From Siphonodentalium dalli (Eukaryota; Mollusca; Scaphopoda; Gadilida; Siphonodentaliidae), in contig CP136063.1 of NCBI GenBank assembly GCA_032622095.1, forward strand, positions 39,344,106 through 39,408,105: a stretch of DNA of 64,000 bases. Reading direction: 5' to 3'. Shown here one piece after another: positions 44,467-55,020 of this stretch. How positions within the stretch are numbered: position 1 is the first letter of the stretch; the number at the start of each line of letters is the position of its first letter. The notes under the pieces were generated by a model. That model did not search any database. It saw only the letters and a list, made by a program, of their open reading frames with translations, and was not told the DNA's origin. The position numbers were made by a program, and so were the translations under genes.

Positions 44467-47400
44467 ATGGCTGCGTCGTCTGCAGCTGGCGATTGCAGGT
44501 GGCTGGCGGTTATTGTCAGAAATAACAACAGAACAATTTCCAACACAGCGGTAAAAACAAGTTCAGGAGATAAACTATCGGACTTGTATTCCGGCTCGGA
44601 AAGCGTGAAGTTTTATGGGTTTCGGAATAACCCAATTCCAGAGGGCAGCGGAGGAAATGTGGAACTAGGACCCGGAATGTTGGTGGAGGGTGACGCTCCG
44701 ATAGAGGCGATATGGGGATTCAACATTAAATACGTCCTGGTCGTGGAACACATAGAAGACCCAAAGTTGAAAGCTGATCCAGATTCCAAGCCTCAGAGTC
44801 AGTCGGCGTTAGATGTGTTGATGCTGATGACGAAAAAAAGATCAGCGCATTCCAACCTTCCACCCCAAAGGTACGCCAAAAAGTGGCTCGAATATTGAAT
44901 GAATAAATCGCATATTCATTTGTCAAAAATATATTTGTACAACCCCTCCCCCGATCACAGCCTCCCATCCATTCCAATTTGTCGAATGATAACAATCCGG
45001 GAAATGTTCCGGTGCGTGTTTTATATATACCCGTTTATTTAATAGTGAGTTACCTCCCTTCCAAACCCGGAAGTATTTCTCTAACAATCGTTCGTCGTTG
45101 ACATGAAAACAAGCAACAGCTTGTTTGTAAAAGAAATCAAGGGTAGAAATTAAATGTCCCATTGTAAACCCGAGATACAAATGTGTATGTATCCCATCAT
45201 CGTATTAAAACGAATTTGTGACATGTGTTTTGTGACTTTTGTCCCCAAAACAGCCAATTTAATATTTCACACTTTTTCAGTGGATGTGTTTTCGTGGTGG
45301 GGAGAATTTAAAGCTAAAAATGTGCTGGGGGGACCTCATCTCTTTTCTTTTAATATATATTTACTGCAGAATTTTAGGCCTACTGCAAACAAAATACTTG
45401 GATAAATACAGGACAGGTCACTTCGTTCTTTTTATATAACTCACTTCAAACCTGAGTCACTTTGTTCCCGATATATATCTACCGGCTTGGGGCTATATGA
45501 GTATAATATGACTGATTTAATTTTAATTAGTGAAATTATTAAAGATAGTTTTAACAATTACACAAGAATATACACAAAACATTAATTTAACATATATACA
45601 ATAAAAGCCCGATGTTCTCTGTTTCTCTGTTGATTCTTCTTACTACTTTGTTGTCGATCGTCCTGGTTTGTAAATCCTGGTAAAATTGATATGTTGTCCT
45701 TGGGCGGTGTATCAATGTCCATCGTGTCATCGTTGTGAAGATGTGTGATTAACAGAAATTTATATATTTAACAATTATAAAATAATAATGATATATAGAG
45801 GATCTCACATGAGTTTCTTATATTTTATATGGAATTTTATATCAACCGAGTTCAATAAATTCGATTTGAGCCGAGGCTCAAATAGAATTTAGTGGACGAG
45901 GTTGATTACTTACGTATAAAATAGAACGAGTTTGAGATACCTTTTATCACATGTCAGATCAAATACCGGTAAACGTGAAGCAAGTATTCACTGAAAACAA
46001 GATTCATAAACTTCAGCAATCGCAAGTCATTTAAATAATGGCGTGACGTCATCGCACATGCTATTAATATTACATGTGCATCTTGCCAATAATTATGAAT
46101 CTGGTTTTGTGGGTTAATTTTGTGATAAATGGACGTTTGCACTAATACTTAAAAATAAATATATATTTTTTGTCTCCTTGCAGGAAAGAAGTAAACAATC
46201 GAGACAAAGTATTCAATATGGTCTTGGATATGCTGAAAAACCAGGGAGTTGGTTTCCAGTCTTCCCAGATAGAAGCAAAAAACGCGATTGGGAGGCGCAT
46301 CGTTGACAGTTTAGAGGACACGCTATGGTTCTTGGACAGTCATCGGGAGAAGTTTGAGAATCGTTCTATTAAACTACCCTATAACGAGTTCAAAGGTTTC
46401 AACGACTACCGTTCTAAACATACTAAGGCACCAATGATATCAGCAGAAGCACTCAAGGGGCACATTGACACATGGTCTGATCTGGCTCTTCATCCAGTCT
46501 TTACAGTTCCTGTAATCAAGCCGCTATATGAAGATATCACAAAGTTGCTAACTGGAATGAAGAAATATCACACATTCTTGACAGATCAGCAAGGTAGAAC
46601 AATGGCAAACCATTCCCATGATGTCAGCTGCAAATCACTCAAGGATGATTGGGTTCTAAGACATATTGATGCTCTCCATGGCCCAGTATCAGTGGCTTAT
46701 CTTAAAGTTGAAGAAGCACTTTTGGATACAGAGTTTTATGAACCTCTTGCACTGTCAGATTTTGAACCAGTGGATAGATATGAACGGAGAAAATGGTTGC
46801 AAAACATGAAGTTACCATTCCAAACAACGATGATCCAATTCAATTATGGAAATTACATTGGTAATATGAATTTCGTATGGAGAACACCGGCAGAAGGTCG
46901 TGAGGATAACAAGACTGTTTCTGCAATTACAGCTGTTAAGAAACTTCTACCATTCTACAATAATCGCTTTGTCAGAAGGATGTTCATCGATCGATATTCG
47001 CAAGTAACTACTGCAAAGCCAGCTGTTCTAAGGTCCATACTGAACTTTATTTCTGACAATGCTTCTAGTGGAGATCACGCAACTGATAGGATTATTGAAC
47101 AACGAGTTGAAGAAATTATAGAAACTGAAGATGTGGACTTGTTGTTAGACTATAGGTCCAATAATGGAAAAGTTTCCGATCCTAAGTTGGAGCCATTTTG
47201 GAATGAACTTACCATATATTTAGATGAAAAGTCAGCCGTGCATGAACGCAGATCCACAGACACTCTGTATTTGCCATTTGCAATATCAGTGAACAATTTG
47301 CGGGATGAAATCGAAAAAAGACTTCCCAAGGACACACCTCTTCCATCCATCTCAACCCTCAAGTTTCAGTTTTGGCCACACAATCCTTTCGCAAAATCCG

Positions 47401-49073
47401 CTTTGGCATATACCGGTCGATTCAATGTTCGGTTTCGTGTGCAACAGCGTCTGTTGCACTCTCAGCATGTTGATAGCCCGTTCTGTGCCTACCAGTGGCA
47501 TATGTTAAAACAAATGGCTGTAAATTGGAGGAGTAATACGACTATGATATCAGTGGACGATAAAGCTGTAATTCCTATTGGGGAACCTTCCCTCGCCATG
47601 TCAACAGGTGTAAGGGCCAAATGTAAATCTCTGACGTCGAAAGATTCATCAACTCTACTCGCGGGTGATCATGATTTTCACGTTGCTGGTGCGGTTCCAT
47701 CGGTGCTGTTTGATCTCGTCATTCCCGAATCGGTGAAGGATTCGTTTTATAAGGGCGAAATACATGTTACTTTAAAGGACAAGGTATTCGAAGCATCATC
47801 ACCCATGCGGCACTGTGCTGAAGTAGTCAATATTCTACGTGATAAATATTCTTCAGATGGATTAAACCTTGATAAACCTATTCTTCTTGTGTACAGCGAC
47901 GGCGGCCCGGATCACAGGACCACGTTTATATCAGTAAAACTAGCTGCTGTAATGATGTTTATTGCTTTTGACCTGGACTTGTTAGTTCTATGCCGCACAG
48001 CGCCCAGCCAGTCTTATGCAAATCCTGCTGAACGCACTATGAGCGTTCTAAATCTTGCACTCCAGAATGTAGCTCTACGACGGGATGACATGGCGGACTA
48101 TGAATTGCGATTCAAATCCTTGAGCAGTTTGATTAAATTCCGGAGAGCTGCAGAGAATGATGTGACTATAAAAACCAAGTTCAAGGAATCTGTTGCCCCA
48201 GTTTTGAACCTACTGAACCAAAGATTTGCAGCACTGAAATGGCAGGAAAACGCAATCAACACTCATACTCCTGCATCAGAGTCTGAAATAGAACTGATTA
48301 GTTCCCTGATTGGTATTATTGACAACGATTGTGCGGATGCTTCCAAAATCAAGTCGCTAGAGAATCACCCCCGTATTAAAGAGTTTTTCGAAAAGCATAC
48401 TAGAAGCAGACATTATAACTTCCAGGTAAAGAAATGTACTGACTTTGCTACATGCGGATACTGTCGTCTGAATGAGCCCCGCCTGGAAAATTTCGAGGAG
48501 CTTCACTTCTTGCCCGACCCAGTTCTTGATCGTGATGGAAAATATAAAGAGTTTCAAGATGTATATGGAACTGAAACAGTTGACAGTGCAAGACCTGGAC
48601 TGTTATTAAAACCACAACCAACAGAATATGATAAGAAAAACAAAAAGGTATTAGTTGCCGAGAAAGCTAGGATGACAATAAAATGCTGCGAATGCGGAAA
48701 GCCACGGGTTGTGTATTCTGCGAAAAGAATTAACCTGAATGAGCAAAATATGCTTCTCAGACTTGAAGAGGAATGTTATTATGTTTGTGGCACGCGTTTA
48801 TTCAACGGTCAATCATTATCAGATGTTCTTATAGTCCGTGAGGGGATAAACTGTCAAGCAGCAATTGAAACCTCATACTATGCTGGAAAGTCAACACTGT
48901 TCCCGGATGTATGTTTCCATTGTGGCGACCAGGAAATCTATAACGGACCCGAAGTAGCAGAAAAGCGTCATTTGTTTGGCATCGTAAGACCGATCTGTCA
49001 TGCATGCCTTACATGTGGTAAGGGTATAATCACCAGAAATGCTCTGAAAGTTGGGATGAAAAAACGAAAGTAA
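44467..49073 (+). CDS. Two-exon DDE transposase-like protein, 1,097 residues
   Basis: Exon 1 is 44467-44870 (start MAASSAAGDCRWLAVIVRNN; donor CAAAG|GTACGCC). Exon 2 is 46184-49073 (acceptor TGTCTCCTTGCAG). Joined in phase 2 they give one open frame with no stop. Candidate catalytic residues: D593 in ISVDDKAVIPIGEP, D707 in LVYSDGGPDHR and E751 in NPAERTMSVLNL, a D-113-D-43-E spacing. These motifs sit in alternating hydrophobic strands, as in RNase H-fold integrases. Near the C-terminus are CCECGKPRVVYSAKR (from 969) and CFHCGDQEIYNG...CHACLTCGKG (from 1045), probable zinc-binding parts. I recall related uncharacterised proteins with SDGGPDHR from sponges, cnidarians and molluscs. The role (transposition of the surrounding element) is inferred from its place between terminal repeats. 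Coding is undamaged, so recent activity is possible. Confidence 0.82.
45800..46125 (+). repeat. ~280 bp hairpin-containing repeat, copy 3, in the transposase intron
   Basis: Same landmarks as 11844 (ATGAGTTTCTTATATTTTAT, GAGCCGAGGCTCAAATAGAA, CGAGTTTGAGATACCTTTTA, GTCATTTAAATAATGGCGTG). It ends about 55 bp before the splice acceptor at 46183. Confidence 0.75.
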
Positions 49074-49999
49074 TGACAGGATTCTTTGCATTGGGACAAT
49101 TTCAGCCAATAGTGAAATCAGTGACCTTTAATTTTGTTAAAATGTTGTGTTGATATGTTCTGATATGTTTTATTAAGAAAAAAAAACTTATGCTCAGTAG
49201 ACTCAACACATTTTAATATTTCCAACATGACGTGTATGCTATAACACATAAGAGTAAGGGGTAGGGGTGTATGGACTCATTTCCAAATTCCTGTGGTATG
49301 AAATAAAGTGGGTCAGTTTTCTTATGCTTTCACATATGGTATCATGAATGAGTGTACACCAGAATACAAATGAAGCGCAATATCAATCTTTTTTAAACCA
49401 CACTGCCCAGGATGTCTGATGCTATGTGCATATATTAAATTATTAAATAGAGCAATTCTCATTGTCACAAAGTGAATGACAAGGCAGTGATGGCAACATT
49501 ATTCATTGACAATTTCTTTTCACTATTGTATCCTTGGTAGCATGATATTACCAAATTAATATTAATTTTGAAACCGAACATATTTTTAATACATTTTGAA
49601 AAGCGCAAAGATTTCTTCATGTGTACTCTGATATGGTATCACTATCACCTAGTCAAAATAGCACGAGAAAGTGATACCAAACTTTGGTTGATACCGATAT
49701 ATACAATATATGCAATCTATTTAATAAAACAAAACCCATAGTCACAATAGTCCTGCATATATTACTCTCAGTGTATCTGAAACAGGGAAGGATCCAGGGC
49801 TCTTTGGATACCTGTTACAGGTTTGGGCGCCCAAACTCTGGTGGCCTAAATGTCCCCAAATTGCAAGTGGATAGTTTTATTAAAGCAGAATTTTCTATAT
49901 TTTGAAGGAAATCTTCTATTATAATTCAACATGCAATGCAAATCATCAATATACAGTTGATATAGAGCCTTTATTTGCTTAATCAAGTTTCCAGTGAGA
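49074..49999. other. 3' untranslated/non-coding part of the transposon
   Basis: AT-rich sequence without a second convincing ORF. The 49684-49905 ORF has no support. AATAAA-like signals are present (for example GAAATAAAGTGG near 49301). Confidence 0.4.
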
Positions 50000-50180
50000 A
50001 ATATTTTAACCCTTTCATGACTGGGGCTTCTTGAAATTTTGCAAAAATCCTGTGCCAATGCATTCTCTTATATAAATGAGAGTCTCCCATCTAAGGAGCC
50101 TCGCATATATAAGATAATACATTGGCCTTTATCTTGACCTTGTAAGCCAGTGCATTTTCTTATGCGGGATCTGTAATGCT
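50000..50180. repeat. Degenerate piggyBac-type module in the 3' part of the transposon
   Basis: TTTTAACCCTTTCATGACTG is followed by CTGTGCCAATGCATTCTCTT, AGTCTCCCATCTAAGGAGCC and the degenerate return arm. A diverged extra arm (GCCAGTGCATTTTCTTATGC) follows near 50146. Confidence 0.5.
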
Positions 50181-50518
50181 GCACCTAAGGGAGTGGGGCG
50201 ACCCCCTCCCGTACCTACCCACATCTCGGGCTTACGGCCCTCGGGATATGCCTTCGGCATATCATGGTCCCAAAACAGGTGTCCCCAAAAAATCCCTGGA
50301 TCCATCCCTGATCTGAAATATTAGTTCAGGGACTATTGAGCGGTCACCTTTTCTTAGGATACCTAAAAGTGATGGGTATAACTCACTTGAATCTTCGTCG
50401 TTAAAAGGTGAGATAAAATTGAGTTTACAAACCAAAAAAAAAAAAAAAAAAAAAACATTTTTCAGTTTTTTATTTTTTATTTTTTTCCGTCCTACCCAAG
50501 TTGATTCTGGCAGAAAAA

Positions 50519-50551
50519 ATCCGTAAACCACAAAATAAAAAAACCGTGGCC
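50519..50551 (-). repeat. Right terminal inverted repeat
   Basis: Reads ATCCGTAAACCACAAAATAA then AAAAACCGTGGCC on the plus strand. Followed by the TTA target copy. Confidence 0.9.
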
Positions 50552-53500
50552 TTAAGTAGCTCTGTTAATTCATATTGAATAACATATGGAAGCAAATGGT
50601 ATAACATAAATTCACCATTTCAGGAAAAATGTCTGCAACCCGTTGGTCAGCTTTTTTTAAAGAAACGTTTGAAGAATCCAAATTATATGGTTATGTGTCA
50701 ACCGAACAGCAGTTTGGACAGCTCAAGGATGCGTTTGAAGACACAATAGGGTGCAAATTCATATCGACTACGCAGCATTACTCCACAAAGTCAGAGAAAG
50801 ATGAAGGTTAGAAATATTTTAATGTTTAAAACGACATTGTCGACTTGTCACTCTCGTGGTAAAAAAAAAAATATTTAACATGTCAAACAAACCAATCCCC
50901 TATACTCGCATGTATTATCCCGGATTATTTCACGAAAAGCTTATATATAGGCCTATTTCAGCACCAGATGTACATTCTTTATATAAGTGCTTTCACAGTG
51001 GCCCGCGCTATCCAATGGAATAACGGGTATAAGTCCACTATGAAGCAAATTATTTAGGTCCAATATGATCCTATTTGCATGCAGATATATAAAAAGTATA
51101 TAGGTCATGTCAAAATGTTGCTCAAAATAATTTAATTGTTAAATATATTGGGAAAACTCATATAAAGTTCCACGCTAACATACTTCTAATCAATTTCAGC
51201 AAGCATGTGATGGATGCTCGAGATGGTTTCACTTCAATTCTTCATTTTATATCAATTCCAGAAGCCACGGATGATTGTGATGCTGACATACCAGCGGCAG
51301 CAGAGGAGGCATTTGACTCTCATCAAAGTGACAAGTATGGTGACACAGTCACACAACTCTCTTGGGGGAACTAGATGATGATCCAGAAAATGATGATGAC
51401 GAGGATCAGAGCAACGTGGATGGTAACAAGCCTATCTATGAGGGTTCATCACTGACACTGGACCAGAGCATGATGCTGATATTGGCATTTACCTTCCAGC
51501 AAGGGCAATGTTTAGCTGATCTTTTAAGTCTGATATCCCTGCACTGCTTGACACCAAATATCTGTAGAACATCACTTTATCTCTTTCGTAAATACTTCAG
51601 CAATATACAGATCCCAATGACATTTCATCGGTTCTGTTCATCATGTTTATACAACATCACTTCGGATGACAAAAGATGTCCTGTTTGCGCATCTGACCTT
51701 AGTGGCTGTGAAGCAATCTCCTACTTTGTGGAGGTTCCGATAGCAAATCAACTGCAGAAATTTTTCCAACGTAAAGACTTTCATACCGACCTGATCCATC
51801 GCTTTCAGAGAAAAAAGAAATAGACAAAAATATTGATGATATATATGATGGTCATGTTTACAAAGATCAGTGCAAACCTGGAGGCTTCCTCTCAAATCCA
51901 AATAATATTTCTCTAATGTGGTATACCGATGGAGTTTCCTTATTCAAATCATCCAAGTTTGGAATATGGCCTCTCTTTTTTTCGATAAATGAGCTACCTT
52001 ACCGGAAGAGAATCAAGGCAGAAAACATGCTGTTTGGAGGACTTTGGTTTGGAGAAACTAAGCCAGCGATGGGAACTTTTCTTAAACCTTTTATAACAAC
52101 ACTGAAGGATCTTAATTCTAAGGGTGTCTCAGTCAATTGCTCTCACTGTAATGAAAACATCCAAGTTTCAGTTCTTTTGCTTTGTGGGACATGTGATTTA
52201 CCTGCGAAGTGTATTGTGTTTAACATGAATCAATTCAATGGTGAATTTGGATGCTTGCAATGTGAGCAAGAAGGTGAAGTAGTACCTGCTGGTAGAGGCC
52301 ACACAAGGGTGTTTCCGTTCAAGCAAGAAGACCCAAGTGGTCCTAAACGACTACATAATGATACAATCATTAATGCAAAGGATGCTGAAAAGAATGGTGT
52401 TTCAGTTTTAGGCATCATGTTGGGACCATCTTGGTTTTCAGTTGTGCAACCCGACATTATTCGTGGGACAGCTGTGGATTACATGCATGGCGTTCTACTT
52501 GGAGTAGTAAGGCGCCTCCTCAAACTATGGTTTTGTCCTTCATTTTCTTCAGAACCATTCTCAGTTTCCAGTCATACAAAAACTGTTGAGAATCGACTTC
52601 TCAGTATTAAACCTCCAAACTTCGTAACAAGAGTACCAAGAAGTTTGAAGGATCATTCAGCATATTGGAAAGCAAATGAATGTCGAAACTGGTTGCTATA
52701 TTATTCCATACCAGTTCTTTATGGAATAATAGATAAAGATTTTTATGGACATTATGTTCTACTTGTGGAGGCAATTTATCGTCTTAGCTGTGACTCAATT
52801 TCTGTGGAAAGCTGACCTGTTATGTTGGAAGCGTTCTATGGAAAGCGACATATGTCAGCAAACCTTCACCGACTTTTACACTTGTGTGATATTGTTCAAG
52901 ATATGGGGCCTCTGTGGGTGAACAGCTGTTTCCACTTTGAGAGCCACAATGGAAATTTAGTGAAAATGTTCCATGGAACTCAACATCCACAGAAGCAGAT
53001 TAGCAGATATGTTCTGCAATTTCAACCTTACTGCATATGCCAGAAATTGGGGAAAAGCTGGGAAAGGAGTCAGGTTGGTCGTTTTCATTCGTTGATGACT
53101 CGGAAAGGAAAACGTGAACATTTTGGTGGAGTTGAGCCTATTGGGAGACGCTTCAAACATCACCTTGACATTGAACAATTGCAACTCCTGATGGGTGTCT
53201 TGTGTGTCAACCACAGAGATACTTTGTTTTTGTAGACTGATGAAAGAAGGGACATGTTTTGGATTGTTTTCAATCTCTAAGATATTCGGCTGTGAAAAAG
53301 CAAAATTCATATACTGTTAGATTCTACAATGACATCAATGAGCTAAAAATTGGCCACATTGAAAAATTCCTTGAAGTATTTGTTCAGTGTGAGAAATGTA
53401 AAGTTACCAGATGTTTCTGTTTTCCTAAGTATTTTGCAGTGGTGAAAGAGTTGGAATACAACATGGACTGCGATACAAAATGGATTTATGGAGGGTTCAC

Positions 53501-53653
53501 CACCAAATATAATTCCTGTTAAGCGTAAATATGTGTGTTATAACATGGTGCCTGTTAGCAGCATAAAGGACTTATGTGTTTATTGTCATCTTAATGATGT
53601 GGATGACACAGCTTTTGTATCTGTGCCTCCAAATTCTATAGAAATAGATTAGA
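50552..53653 (+). pseudogene. CACTA/tnp2-like transposase (family 2), most complete copy, broken
   Basis: Exon 50629-50806 (MSATRWSAFFKETFEES...) joins in phase to 51262 (acceptor TCAATTCCAG), skipping a truncated PHD exon at 51200-51232. The body has an acidic region (ELDDDPENDDDEDQSNVDG), a Cys cluster (FCSSCLYN...CPVCASDLSGC), and the tnp2-type core: LMWYTDGVSLFKSSKFGIWP, INELPYRKRIKAENMLFGGL, LLLCGTCDLPAKCIVFNMNQ, FGCLQCEQEGE, IIRGTAVDYMHGVLLGVVRR, and RNWLLYYSIPVLYG. After a TGA at 52813-52815 the same frame continues through MSANLHRLLHLCDIV and NSCFHFESHNGNLVKMFHGT. Frame changes lie near 51358 (G-run), 51815 (A-run), 53235-53300 and 53520. It catalysed cut-and-paste transposition when intact; it is now dead unless the homopolymer shifts are errors. 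Confidence 0.75.
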
Positions 53654-55020
53654 CCTTTTATTTTTTATGACTTGTTTAACAGATTTTTTTGCTAAGATAA
53701 TCGATTCGGTTGGTCTAAAATATACTTAACAGTTGTAATGCGTATATAGACTATACATGTAGAAGAATCATGTCTATTGACTATAAAATTCTTGTACCAA
53801 TTGATAATATACAACGTCTCTGTTGTAACGATTGATATAATTTTCTTCATGAATTATAATGGGAATATAGAAGTACCATAAAATTGATTATTTATTGTAT
53901 TTAATATCTATATTATTTTCTGTCAAGGTCTTAGTTGGCGCAAATGAAAAGGTACATAATTCAATTAAAAAAATTTCAATATGTTAAATTTCAGCATGGT
54001 AGATCTGTTGAACAATTCATAAAACAATAAGAGGCCTTATAGTCCTTATAATTGATCCCAATTCAGGCAGACTCATCTCGCTCTCACATGCTGTAATGTA
54101 ATGCTGGGATGTTGAATGCAGCTTGCAAAAAAGTGGGAACCGGACTGAACCTGGCTAGGATTGGGGTTTCGCATTCTGACCGAAATAGCTGAGATTGAAA
54201 GCACCTATACTATGTACAACATCAGGAAGGTGACTGGTGATCATTTCTAATTATGGTTGGTTCTGTTTCAATCTTTATAATAGCATTCTTAATTCTAACG
54301 TTTTGGATGGTGTCACATAAATTTCAGTGCATTTGTGAGTGTGAATGCACCTGTACACACCAGCCTTTTTTATTTTATGAGTGAAAATCGCTCATAAAAA
54401 TCAATTCCCACTAATTTCCCAGGATGCCAACTGATAGAATCATTTTCTTGAATCATAAAAGCTAAAAAAAAATTATTTTAAATCATAACACAGATACATG
54501 AAGAAACAAATTAGTTGCAAATAACACACTATGCACTGATACTAGTAGGTAGCTGTTAATAATTATCACAGGTGTAAATTACACCTGTCAATCTTGCTCA
54601 TTTGAAGGCCAGAGAATTGCACAGCAAAATGTTCAATCTTTCTAGAAAGCTTGGGCATTTGGATGTCCATGTACCAATCCAGGTTAGTCTCAGTTCACCA
54701 TTTTTGAATACTTTGCACTCCTGTTCCAGTCATCATAACGTGCAACATGAGATGACAGGGAAAATGTTTGCTGTTTATGCAGCATTAAATATTTATTTGT
54801 ATATTATCAAATGAAGCCATATTATCTCGGATGGCAATCATGGTTTAAAATGAATTATATATATATGCATGCAATTTTATTAAAGTAACTGGTCCAGATT
54901 TTGTGGTTCTGCTTACTGGCGGCTGCCAGTAACAAAAGGTGCTAAAAATAGTATGCCGGTGTGCATCTATAAATAGATTCCATTTTGGTGTTCCCCGATT
55001 CCAGCGGATAGCACCAGCAG
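53654..55020. other. Spacer, small palindromes only
   Basis: No supported gene. There is a 21 bp palindrome ACAGGTGTAAATTACACCTGT at 54568-54588 and a stem TTTTATGAG/CTCATAAAA near 54375-54400. A short frame at 54602-54702 ends in a donor-like CAG|GTTAG but has no recognised homology. Confidence 0.4.

Larger units (their letters stand above)
44084..50551. mobile_element. Apparently intact 6,468 bp DDE DNA transposon, superfamily not recognised
   Basis: Left terminal repeat 44084-44116 (GGCCACGGTTTTTTGATTTG...) and right terminal repeat 50519-50551 match at 31 of 33 positions. TTA is duplicated (44081-44083 and 50552-50554). The empty site CCACACATTAAGTAGCTCTG is present at 32608-32627 and 37407-37426 in paralogous family 2 copies. 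The single gene (44467-49073) encodes a DDE-type transposase. The intron carries a ~280 bp hairpin repeat, and the 3' region carries a degenerate piggyBac-type module (50000-50180). A TTA duplication and GG-starting ends recall PIF/Harbinger, but the protein is unlike Harbinger transposases and no Myb-like partner ORF is seen. Confidence 0.88.

Noticed and set aside
44084-50551. Calling the element a standard PIF/Harbinger transposon
   Set aside because: Only the TTA duplication and GG ends fit. The protein motifs (SDGGPDHR, NPAERTMS) and length differ, and there is no Myb-like second ORF.
54568-54588. Perfect palindrome ACAGGTGTAAATTACACCTGT as a T-box site
   Set aside because: Half-site order and spacing differ from the known Brachyury palindrome, and no gene is next to it.
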